Assembly: GCF_037201805.1 (NCBI RefSeq)
Contig: NZ_CP147404.1
Span: forward strand, 3,392,501 to 3,456,500
Length of the DNA stretch: 64,000 nucleotides
DNA from: Bacillus sp. FJAT-52991
GTDB taxonomy: Bacteria > Bacillota > Bacilli > Bacillales > Domibacillaceae
Direction: 5' to 3'
Every line of letters begins with the position of its first letter. Position 1 is the first letter of the stretch. The notes beneath the pieces are model-generated. The model did no database searches, had not been told where the DNA came from, and was given only the letters and a program-made list of their open reading frames with translations. This document shows positions 57,088-64,000 of the stretch, in pieces. A program made the position numbers and the translations under genes.

Positions 57088-58347
57088 TTAAATTAATAAG
57101 TTAAACAAAAATGGGTCACTGTTGATTTCGATGTATGGAAATCCTTTTTGTTTCATGCGGTTGATGAGCGGAAAGTAGTCTTCTTTGTACTTTAGCTCGA
57201 TGCCGACAAGGACTGGACCTTCGTCGCGGTTATTTTGTTTAGTGTATTCGAAGCGAGTGACATCGTCGGTTTCTCCGAGTACTTCGTGCAGAAATTCTCG
57301 TAACGCACCAGCACGTTGCGGGAAATTGACGATAAAGTAATGTTTTAGCCCTTCGTAAATGAGAGATCGTTCTTTAATCTCTTGCATGCGATCGATGTCG
57401 TTATTGCCGCCACTCACAATGCAAACAACATTCTTGCCTTTAATCTCATCTTTATAAAAATCGAGCGCTGCAATGGATAAAGCACCAGCTGGCTCCGCTA
57501 CAATGGCGTTTTCATTGTACAGCTTCAAGATGGCTGTACATACTTTACCTTCTGGGATAATGACGATATCATCAAGCACTTCTTTACAAATTTCCATCGT
57601 GATGTTGCCCACTTGCTTCACAGCGGCTCCGTCGACAAATGAATCAATTTGTTCTAGCGCGATAACTTCATTGTTAGCGAGGGACGTTTTCATCCCTGGT
57701 GCTCCCTCAGGTTCAACACCGATCATTTTTGTATTCGGACTAATACTTTTCACATAAGAACCGACTCCAGAGGCCAATCCCCCCCCGCCAATTGAACAAA
57801 ATACATAATCAATTGGATCGGACATGTCGTTCATGATTTCCACGCCGACTGTTCCTTGCCCAGCAATGGTTCGAAAATCATCAAATGGATGAATAAATTC
57901 CATTTGCTTCTCTGAACAAAAGCTCATCGCCGCCAAGTAAGAGTCATCAAATGTATCTCCGGTTAAAATGACCTCGACATTATCTCCACCAAAAAGTTTC
58001 ACTTGTGATACTTTTTGTCTTGGCGTCGTGGACGGCATAAAAATGGTCCCTTTAATATTCAGCTGCTTGCAGGAAAAAGCGACTCCTTGTGCGTGGTTAC
58101 CTGCACTTGCACAAACCACTCCTTTTGCCCGCTCCTCTTCTGATAAGCTATATATGAAATTGTAAGCCCCACGCAATTTAAAAGAGCGGACGATTTGTAG
58201 ATCCTCACGCTTTAAATAAATATTACATCCATAGCGCGCGGATAATAGTTCATTTTTTTGTAGTGGTGTTTGAGTCACCACATCTTTTAACGTCTGATTT
58301 GCCATGACGATGTCTTCTACTTTTACTTTCGTTAGCGCCTTGCTCAC
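57088..58347 (-). CDS. ilvA: Threonine ammonia-lyase (biosynthetic threonine deaminase)
   Basis: IlvA converts threonine to 2-oxobutyrate, the first step to isoleucine. The 419-residue PLP protein has Lys57 in RSFKLRGAYNF, the Gly-rich phosphate loop SIGGGGLASGVGSY near 186, and SGGNNDIDRM near 314. It has one C-terminal ACT-like regulatory domain (about 335-419), as in the bacillus form, against two in E. coli. The start is GTG, six bases after GGGG. No T-box or long leader is seen, and no other branched-chain genes are near. Confidence 0.92.
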   Translation of the reverse strand: MSKALTKVKVEDIVMANQTLKDVVTQTPLQKNELLSARYGCNIYLKREDLQIVRSFKLRGAYNFIYSLSEEERAKGVVCASAGNHAQGVAFSCKQLNIKGTIFMPSTTPRQKVSQVKLFGGDNVEVILTGDTFDDSYLAAMSFCSEKQMEFIHPFDDFRTIAGQGTVGVEIMNDMSDPIDYVFCSIGGGGLASGVGSYVKSISPNTKMIGVEPEGAPGMKTSLANNEVIALEQIDSFVDGAAVKQVGNITMEICKEVLDDIVIIPEGKVCTAILKLYNENAIVAEPAGALSIAALDFYKDEIKGKNVVCIVSGGNNDIDRMQEIKERSLIYEGLKHYFIVNFPQRAGALREFLHEVLGETDDVTRFEYTKQNNRDEGPVLVGIELKYKEDYFPLINRMKQKGFPYIEINSDPFLFNLLI

Positions 58348-58413
58348 ATTTTTCCCCTTCTTTGTTCGAATTTTAAGAATTATTTTAACATACTTACAAC
58401 TGATTTGGGTAGG

Positions 58414-58438
58414 GAATCACGAGAAATTCTCGTGATTC
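58414..58438. terminator. Perfect palindrome over the stop codon of the HAD gene
   Basis: GAATCACGAG and CTCGTGATTC are perfect 10-bp arms with a 5-nt loop that cover the last codons and the TGA of the 58417-59298 gene. There is no U-run behind it, so termination would be inefficient. Confidence 0.5.
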
Positions 58439-59298
58439 TTTACGCCGATAAACCTTTCGATCACAGCCGCTACTCCGTGTTCATCATTGGTGGCTGTCAC
58501 GTAGTTACACAATGTTTTAACCTCTGGATCAGCGTTGCCCATTGCCACCGGGAAGCCCACACGCTGCAGCATAGAAACATCATTGAAATTGTCACCAATC
58601 GCCATGGTTTCTTCAAAGACGATTCCTTTTTCTTTTATAAAATGCTCTAACGCTACCCCTTTTTGGGCATCGAGATGCGTAATTTCAATATTTTCACTTC
58701 CTGAAGAACTAATAGCTAGGTCATGGATCAGCGAAAGCTGCTCTCTAGCCTTATCTAACTTCTCTTGTTCAAATGAAAAAGCTAAAAATTTGTACACAAC
58801 CATATCCTCTTTATGAATAACCTCTTCATAGCTGTCTACTAGTTGAAGTAACCCTTTTGTAAAGCGAATTTTGGCTGCCTCACGAATTTGATCTTGCGGA
58901 ATTTCTGAATGTGCTGTTAGGAAAATATTGACCATAATATCGAGTGCTTTTTCATAGTCATCTGTGAATGTACCCTCCGCTGTATGTATTTCAAAATAAA
59001 GGCCGATCTCCTTTAGCGCTTGAAAGATACGTGCTGCGGTTTCTTTTTCAATAAAAGCATTATTGATCACTTCACCAGAGACATTCCGAACTTCCGCTCC
59101 ATTGGCGCAAATCATCGGACAGTGAATATCTGCTTGATCTAGGGCGTAGCGAGCTTCCGCATAAGAACGACCTGTCGCCACAACTACTTCTATACCTTGT
59201 GCTTGAGCTTCTTTCACCGCTTGAATATTTTGTTCACTCACTTCCATTTTGCCATTTAGAAGGGTGCCATCCATGTCTGTCGCAATACATTTAATCAT
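58417..59298 (-). CDS. Cof-type HAD-IIB phosphatase
   Basis: The 293-residue protein is a haloacid dehalogenase phosphatase of the Cof group, which hydrolyse sugar phosphates, FMN or PLP. Motif I is DMDGTLLNG (Asp8 and Asp10), motif II VVATGRSYAEARYA near residue 38, and motif IV GDNFNDVSMLQRVGFPVAMGNA near 238; the C2b cap lies between. The substrate cannot be told from sequence. ATG follows TAGGTGAAA. It is a single gene upstream of ilvA, with 69 bp between. Confidence 0.88.
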   Translation of the reverse strand: MIKCIATDMDGTLLNGKMEVSEQNIQAVKEAQAQGIEVVVATGRSYAEARYALDQADIHCPMICANGAEVRNVSGEVINNAFIEKETAARIFQALKEIGLYFEIHTAEGTFTDDYEKALDIMVNIFLTAHSEIPQDQIREAAKIRFTKGLLQLVDSYEEVIHKEDMVVYKFLAFSFEQEKLDKAREQLSLIHDLAISSSGSENIEITHLDAQKGVALEHFIKEKGIVFEETMAIGDNFNDVSMLQRVGFPVAMGNADPEVKTLCNYVTATNDEHGVAAVIERFIGVKNHENFS

Positions 59299-59412
59299 TT
59301 TTTCACCTACTATATTGTGTATTATATTCGCTTACTTATTTTAGCATGAATGAGACCGACCATCTTTTTCAAGGAAAGTACAAAGCTTTTCAACAGATTA
59401 CCTTGAAAAATA

Positions 59413-59451
59413 TGTCGAATTTGTGACATTTTATCTTTTCATCTAAATATT
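59413..59451 (+). promoter_or_regulatory. Candidate promoter of the YjiH-like gene with a Spo0A-box-like 7-mer
   Basis: GTGACA (59423-59428) and AATATT (59446-59451) lie 17 bp apart. TGTCGAA at 59413-59419, directly upstream, equals the core Spo0A box. The 287-bp gap is otherwise AT-rich without genes. Confidence 0.35.
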
Positions 59452-59585
59452 ATTGTGTTATAGTTTTTTAAAAAATAATTAGAATTATTTATATATTAAA
59501 ATTATATAAAAACTATAGATTTTCACGCTAAAACGAATTAAAATAAACACTTATTAATAAATATGCACAGAGAGGAATTTAATAT

Positions 59586-60938
59586 ATGGAAAATACTAAC
59601 AAGTATTCACTTGCACATATTTTACTTTTTATCATCCCATCGTTAATCGGTGTTTTCTTATTTGTAATCCCTATGAAGATCGGGGACGGATATACGATTC
59701 CCATCGCAGTTTTATCGAATTTTGTCATCGATAACATGGGCGACTATATTCCTGCCATTATGACTGGGTTAATTATATTGTCAGCTGTTGGCACATTATT
59801 GGTCAAAGCTATTCGCCCACAATTTGTTAGAAACTCCCATTTTCTAGCTTCGTTATTTGATATCACTCCTTTTTGGGCTACTGTGCGAGTTTTAGGAGCT
59901 ATTTTTGCTGCACTCACATGTTTCAAAGTAGGTCCAGAAGCCATTTATTCAGAAAACACGGGAGGACTTTTACTAACTTCTTTATTACCTGTTTTATTTT
60001 CTACTTTCTTGTTTGCTGGATTGCTATTGCCCCTGCTATTAAATTTTGGACTACTTGAATTTATTGGTTATTCATTAACAAAAGTCATGCGTCCACTATT
60101 TAAGCTGCCTGGCCGTTCATCAGTTGACTGTCTTGCTTCCTGGCTAGGCGACGGCACAATCGGTGTGCTTCTAACAAGCAAACAATATGAAGAAGGATTT
60201 TATACGAAAAAAGAAGCGGCGATTATCGGAACTACTTTCTCTGTCGTTTCAGTCACTTTCTGTTTAGTCGTTATTTCCCAAGTTGGATTAGAAGATTACT
60301 TTCTTCCTTTCTACGGAACTGTTATCCTTGCAGGAATAGTAACTGCACTCATTTTACCGCGGATTCCACCACTATCTAGAAAAGAAGATACATTTGTTAA
60401 CGGAAACGAACGCACAGATTCGGAAGAAAAAGTACCTGAAGGATTTTCTCCGATTTCTTACGGTTTTAACCAAGCTGTTGTACAAGCACAAAAAAATAAA
60501 CCTGCTCAAGTAGTGAAAGATGGCATTCAAAACGTCATTGATATGTTGCTTGGTGTAGCACCTGTTGTTATGGCATTAGGTACAATCGCTTTAGTTATTG
60601 CAGAAAACACACCGGTATTCCAATGGTTGGGTATTCCATTTATTCCATTGCTTGAACTTTTACAAATTCCGTTTGCTAGTGAAGCATCTGAAACAATTAT
60701 GGTTGGATTCGCAGATATGTTCTTGCCTTCTGTCATTGGTTCTGGAATCGAAAGTGAATTAACGCGTTTTGTTATTGCTTGTCTTTCCGTTTCTCAGCTT
60801 GTTTATATGTCAGAGGTTGGTGGCCTTATCCTAGGTACAAAAATTCCAGTGTCATTTAAAGATCTCATCTTGATCTTCCTTTTAAGAACACTTATCTCGC
60901 TTCCAATCATCGCCGGAGTTGCGCATCTCATATTTTAA
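59586..60938 (+). CDS. YjiH family membrane protein with nucleoside-recognition (Gate) domain
   Basis: The 450-residue protein has about ten membrane helices. It starts HILLFIIPSLIGVFLFVIP and carries the family segment GRSSVDCLASWLGDGTIGVLLTSKQYEEGFYTKKEAAIIGTTF (split over residues 178-221), which is the Gate domain also found in nucleoside transporters and spore maturation proteins SpmA/SpmB. Transport of a nucleoside-like or other small solute is an inference. ATG lies after AGAGAGGAA. Monocistronic with a good terminator. Confidence 0.82.
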   Translation: MENTNKYSLAHILLFIIPSLIGVFLFVIPMKIGDGYTIPIAVLSNFVIDNMGDYIPAIMTGLIILSAVGTLLVKAIRPQFVRNSHFLASLFDITPFWATVRVLGAIFAALTCFKVGPEAIYSENTGGLLLTSLLPVLFSTFLFAGLLLPLLLNFGLLEFIGYSLTKVMRPLFKLPGRSSVDCLASWLGDGTIGVLLTSKQYEEGFYTKKEAAIIGTTFSVVSVTFCLVVISQVGLEDYFLPFYGTVILAGIVTALILPRIPPLSRKEDTFVNGNERTDSEEKVPEGFSPISYGFNQAVVQAQKNKPAQVVKDGIQNVIDMLLGVAPVVMALGTIALVIAENTPVFQWLGIPFIPLLELLQIPFASEASETIMVGFADMFLPSVIGSGIESELTRFVIACLSVSQLVYMSEVGGLILGTKIPVSFKDLILIFLLRTLISLPIIAGVAHLIF

Positions 60939-60945
60939 TCAAAAA

Positions 60946-60993
60946 GTACAACGCACACTTAATTCATTACAAGTGTGTGTTGTGCTTTTATAA
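60946..60993 (+). terminator. Rho-independent terminator of the YjiH-like gene
   Basis: GTACAACGCACACTT and AAGTGTGTGTTGTGC (two mismatched or wobble positions) flank a 10-nt loop, followed by TTTTATAAT. Confidence 0.85.
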
Positions 60994-61043
60994 TGGTTAT
61001 CCATTGTTCTGGACTTAAAAATGTTTCTCTATCGCTTCTATCT

Positions 61044-61062
61044 CTGTATAATAAGTATACAG
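61044..61062 (+). promoter_or_regulatory. Palindrome overlapping the -10 box of the AI-2E exporter gene
   Basis: CTGTATA (61044-61050) and TATACAG (61056-61062) are perfect 7-bp arms around ATAAG. They overlap a -10 box TATAAT (61047-61052); the matching -35 box is poor. A repressor bound here would cover the start site. Confidence 0.5.
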
Positions 61063-61091
61063 TGTAGAACTGATAGAGAGGAAGTGAATGT

Positions 61092-62171
61092 ATGACTCAT
61101 AAAAGTTGGTTTCAATTCGGGATTGCAATTGTTCTTCTGCTTGTAGTTATTATGCTATTTAGAGAAGTGAAAGATATTTTCTATCCATTGACTATCATAA
61201 TTGAAACGGTGTTCTTACCGATTCTATTAGCTGGTGTTTTATTTTACTTAACACGTCCGATCGTTCAATGGCTCACAAAAAAACGCCTGCCTAAATGGTC
61301 TGCCATTCTAGTTGTATACATTTTACTATTCGGTGTATTTTGGATGCTAATTACAATCATTGGCCCAGTTGTGAATGATCAAATGACGAAGCTGATTAAA
61401 AATGCCCCTAAAATGTTTCATGCAGCCGAAGAAGGTATTAGCTATATAATGAATCAACGAGAGCGATTGCCGGAAAATGTGATTCAAGCGATTCAAGATG
61501 TCATTGACAAAATTCAAACAATGGCTATGTCTTTTGGAACGTGGCTGATCACTTTTATTCAATCATTGCTACAAGCGACATTTTCAATTGTACTTGTCCC
61601 GTTCTTTTTGTTCTATATGCTGAAGGATCGTGAAAAATTTGTCCCTTTTATCACCCAATTTTTCAATGGAAATCGAAAAATATGGTTACAGAAGACGTTA
61701 AGCGGTTTAGATAATGTCTTAAAATCCTATATACAGGGACAACTATTGGTTAGCTTTCTCATCGGAGTCATGCTGTTTATTGGGTATGTAATTATTAAAT
61801 TAGATTATGCACTCATTTTGGCACTGTTCGGTATGGCAACGAATGTGATTCCATTTTTAGGGCCTTATCTGGCGGTAGCTCCTGCTATTTTAGTTGCATG
61901 GACACAAGACCCTCAAATGGTTATTTATGTAGCGATCATTATGTTGGTTGCTCAACAAATTGAGTCGAATTTAGTTTCGCCTAATGTGATGGGGAAAGCA
62001 CTTGACGTCCACCCACTAACCGTCATCACCGTCATTCTTACTGCCGGGAATATAGCTGGTATTTGGGGAGTTATTTTAGGTGTTCCTGCTTATGCCGTTA
62101 TCAAAACAATTGTCTCCAACTTATATGATATGCGCCAAGAAATTAAGCAAGCGGCTACTAAAGATGTGTAG
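61092..62171 (+). CDS. AI-2E family transporter
   Basis: The 359-residue protein is of the AI-2E/PerM family of exporters, some of which move AI-2 or act as Na+/H+ antiporters. About eight membrane helices are visible, with a soluble loop after the third (about 90-150; MFHAAEEGISYIMNQRERLPENV) and the conserved C-terminal GMATNVIPFLGPYLAVAPA and NLVSPNVMGKALDVHPL. ATG follows AGAGAGGAAG. It has its own promoter region and terminator. The substrate is not predictable. Confidence 0.88.
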   Translation: MTHKSWFQFGIAIVLLLVVIMLFREVKDIFYPLTIIIETVFLPILLAGVLFYLTRPIVQWLTKKRLPKWSAILVVYILLFGVFWMLITIIGPVVNDQMTKLIKNAPKMFHAAEEGISYIMNQRERLPENVIQAIQDVIDKIQTMAMSFGTWLITFIQSLLQATFSIVLVPFFLFYMLKDREKFVPFITQFFNGNRKIWLQKTLSGLDNVLKSYIQGQLLVSFLIGVMLFIGYVIIKLDYALILALFGMATNVIPFLGPYLAVAPAILVAWTQDPQMVIYVAIIMLVAQQIESNLVSPNVMGKALDVHPLTVITVILTAGNIAGIWGVILGVPAYAVIKTIVSNLYDMRQEIKQAATKDV

Positions 62172-62172
62172 T

Positions 62173-62206
62173 GAGGCTGTCCTCGGGCAGCTTCTTTCTT
62201 TTTTTA
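62173..62206 (+). terminator. Rho-independent terminator of the AI-2E family gene
   Basis: GAGGCTG and CAGCTTC (one G-U pair) form a stem extended by CC/GG, followed by a T-rich tract, right after the stop. Confidence 0.75.
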
Positions 62207-62257
62207 AATATTTCTAGCTATAAAAGAACATAATTAGAATGAAAGGAGGCACATGGG

Positions 62258-63085
62258 ATGAAACGGCCGAGAATGATCATCTTATTTCTGTTCATCGTTG
62301 CACTTGCTTTCATAAGCTATCATTTGCTTTACCGAATAGAACCTGTCAATTCACAAACAAGTACTCCTCCCTTACATGCAACTGTATTTGTTCATGGGTA
62401 TAAAGGGACGGCGGTTTCTTTCCGTTCAATGCTTGATCGTTTCGAAAATGAGCACCACTGGGGCAAGCAAGCACTCCTATGCAAAGTGACGAAAGATGGC
62501 CGTGTACTCACATCTAAAACCAGTCATTATACAGCAAATGACCACTTGTTCGTTCAAGTCGTATTTGAAAATAACCGAGCTAACTTTGAAGATACTACTT
62601 ACTGGCTCTCTGAGGTTATGAATACATTGAAGACACATTATGGCATCGACCAAGTGAACCTTGTGGGTCATTCAATGGGGGGCATTGTATCCACTAAATT
62701 TTTAGAGGATTACAAACAAGGAGGCAAGTATCCACATGTTGAAAAGCTTGTGGTAATCGGTAGTCCTTTTAAAGGAGTAAAGAACCGAGACTACTTAAAA
62801 ACAAACACAGGAGCGGCTACATATGACTTGATGCCCAATTCTCCTGCTATTAAACAATTGTGGGCAAATACGGAATCTTTCCCGAAGCATGTGAAAACAC
62901 TCGCCATTGCTGGAGTAGGTGATCAACTAGTTAATGTCAATAGTGCACTAGCTATAGAAAGTATCGTTCCTAAAGAAAACTATACCGAATCCATCATTGT
63001 TAACCGAAACATTAACCATAGCGGCTTACATGAAAGCGATGAGGTCGATGCACAAATTGGTCAATTTTTATGGAACGAACAGTGA
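62258..63085 (+). CDS. DUF915 family alpha/beta hydrolase
   Basis: The 275-residue protein has an N-terminal signal or anchor segment (about residues 6-25), then an alpha/beta hydrolase core: oxyanion region VFVHGYKGTAVSF near 48, nucleophile elbow GHSMGG near 138 with the catalytic Ser, and a C-terminal His in RNINHSGLHES near 255. DUF915 proteins resemble lipases of lactic and other firmicutes and are probably outside the membrane. The substrate is unknown. ATG lies after GAAAGGAGG. Confidence 0.85.
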   Translation: MKRPRMIILFLFIVALAFISYHLLYRIEPVNSQTSTPPLHATVFVHGYKGTAVSFRSMLDRFENEHHWGKQALLCKVTKDGRVLTSKTSHYTANDHLFVQVVFENNRANFEDTTYWLSEVMNTLKTHYGIDQVNLVGHSMGGIVSTKFLEDYKQGGKYPHVEKLVVIGSPFKGVKNRDYLKTNTGAATYDLMPNSPAIKQLWANTESFPKHVKTLAIAGVGDQLVNVNSALAIESIVPKENYTESIIVNRNINHSGLHESDEVDAQIGQFLWNEQ

Positions 63086-63112
63086 GAGCCAGAAATCACT
63101 TCTGGCTCTCTT
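63084..63112. terminator. Hairpin between converging hydrolase and ATPase genes
   Basis: GAGAGCCAGAA and TTCTGGCTCTC are perfect 11-bp arms with a 5-nt loop overlapping the hydrolase stop. The T-tracts are short on both sides. Confidence 0.65.
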
Positions 63113-63117
63113 AACCA

Positions 63118-64000
63118 TTAAATTTTTTGTAAAATATGATGGCAAACGTGACTGACCATTGTTGGATCTTTCCTTTTTTCATATAATGCTTCTATTTGAT
63201 CTTTATATCGTTTGCTTTCTGCTAAATAACGAGTCGCTGTTTTCATTAATGCACTGTATTGATCGGCGACATCACTTATTTTCGTTATATTCTTCTCATC
63301 CGTTCCCTCTTCAATAATCTCTTCATAAAGGTCGATAATACTGTCAGATGGTTTGTTAGGAAAATATTCATGCGGTGCCGTGCTGTCAAATATAGCAAAA
63401 TTCAATTCCCTAACGATCACCATATCGACACTATTTGGATCAAACCCACAATGATACACTTCCAGATCATATCCTTGCTCTTCCGCTGCCGCTGCAATTT
63501 TTTTCATCATCGTTGATTTCCCTGAGCCCGGTCGACCTTTAATAAAGTAGCGATGGTTAAGATCTTGCGTTAAGTTATTTATGAAATCAACCGCTCCTTT
63601 TGGGGTTGCGGCGCCGAGAAAACGATGCTTGCTGATGGCTGAAGTTTTATCTTTATCCTTTGGAGGGATCAGCTGCTGAATAATACTGGCCGTCAGCTGA
63701 TTGGCCTGTCGCTGGTCGAGTACTTGAATATAAATATGTTCCCATTCATCATGCACATCGAGTGCTCTTCTAAAACAAGAATGGGCCTTTCTAGTAGCTG
63801 TATTGGCTTGTTCTATGAGCTCAGTAATTTCCTGTGCTGCTTTCTCAGAGAGAGGCTTTCTTTCTGGAATAGCGACATACTGTTTGTTCGCCCCCGCGGT
63901 TTCCTTACTAGAGATGCTAAACGCATACACAGCTACTTTTTTATCCATCATAATTATCCCTTCAAGAGCATCTGGATCGGAAGCACAATGAATGAATTCC
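63118..64000 (-). CDS. P-loop ATPase with two related halves (PRK06851-like), 5-prime end outside the window
   Basis: The frame is open to the right edge: upstream of the ATG at 63951 it continues without stop as EFIHCASDPDALEGII, so that ATG is internal. The visible C-terminal half has Walker A KGRPGSGKSTMMKK, then EVYHCGFDPNSVDMVIVREL and DSTAPHEYFP. The HC..DP motif at the edge repeats that of the second half, so the protein is an internal duplication, but the first half lacks the D.TAPH motif and runs directly into a linker (ALDVHDEWEHIYI). Function unknown. Confidence 0.8.
   Translation of the reverse strand, partial: EFIHCASDPDALEGIIMMDKKVAVYAFSISSKETAGANKQYVAIPERKPLSEKAAQEITELIEQANTATRKAHSCFRRALDVHDEWEHIYIQVLDQRQANQLTASIIQQLIPPKDKDKTSAISKHRFLGAATPKGAVDFINNLTQDLNHRYFIKGRPGSGKSTMMKKIAAAAEEQGYDLEVYHCGFDPNSVDMVIVRELNFAIFDSTAPHEYFPNKPSDSIIDLYEEIIEEGTDEKNITKISDVADQYSALMKTATRYLAESKRYKDQIEALYEKRKDPTMVSHVCHHILQKI

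Noticed and set aside
58348..58416. T-box or other leader control of ilvA
   Set aside because: Only 69 bp lie between the HAD gene and ilvA, with no specifier-loop or antiterminator features.

Overview
The window is a continuous, gene-dense piece of chromosome from an endospore-forming member of the Bacillaceae. Evidence for this is the gene order, which follows the ywl-ywd region left of the origin in Bacillus subtilis, the spore genes (spoIIR, spo0F, pbpG, rsfA, cwlJ, gerQ), the bacillithiol gene bshB2, the firmicute coproheme route enzyme HemQ, and purine-rich ribosome binding sites with frequent TTG and GTG starts. I see no rRNA, tRNA, prophage, insertion sequence or CRISPR array. Most genes lie on the minus strand, which would be the leading strand left of the origin. 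A parS site (52531-52546) and a DnaA-box cluster (8613-8854) also fit an origin-proximal position.

Layout, left to right. 1-7.4 kb: the start of the ATP synthase locus (AtpZ-like), mnaA, upp, glyA, ywlG, rpiB, a chemoreceptor, ywlE and mntP. 7.6-14.7 kb: ywlC, spoIIR, prmC, prfA, a small lipoprotein, tdk, rpmE and rho. 14.9-22.7 kb: glpX, a murA paralogue, transaldolase, fbaA, spo0F, ywjG, pyrG with a CTP-sensing attenuator, and rpoE. 23-34.4 kb: a short-chain acyl-CoA cluster (ywjF, thiolase, 3-hydroxybutyryl-CoA dehydrogenase, two acyl-CoA dehydrogenases, a TetR regulator and fused isobutyryl-CoA mutase). 34.6-46.7 kb: clsB, argS, ywiB, speB, speE, pbpG, ywhD, ywhC, ywhB, ywgA, ywfO and a DUF1450 gene. 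46.9-55.4 kb: rsfA, lipL, hemQ, cwlJ-gerQ, ywdK, ywdI, a potassium channel, ung, pdxK and yojF-bshB2. 55.6-64 kb, less tied to the B. subtilis order: a NERD protein, ilvA, a HAD phosphatase, a YjiH-like membrane protein, an AI-2E family exporter, a lipase-like hydrolase and a P-loop ATPase cut by the window edge.

The most unusual signal is intergenic. Five gene-free gaps carry tandem repeats with a 20-21 bp unit: strict 21 bp upstream of prfA, and alternating 21/20 bp (41 bp in all) between speE and speB, after bshB2 and after ilvA, plus a worn copy before the TetR gene. The gaps also hold structured dispersed elements: a two-hairpin element at 48.6 kb with a deletion derivative at 11.8 kb, GCGGAAG-type repeats, GGGGTCTGA palindromes, and a 92-nt long palindrome.

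Regulatory signals that can be read with some confidence are the pyrG promoter with its GGGC start and attenuator, a sigma-F promoter for spoIIR, an operator inside the ywjF promoter that recurs in front of the thiolase gene, and many intrinsic terminators. Product names come from motif and family recognition without database searches. Where a better start than the longest open frame was chosen, the reason is given in the entry.
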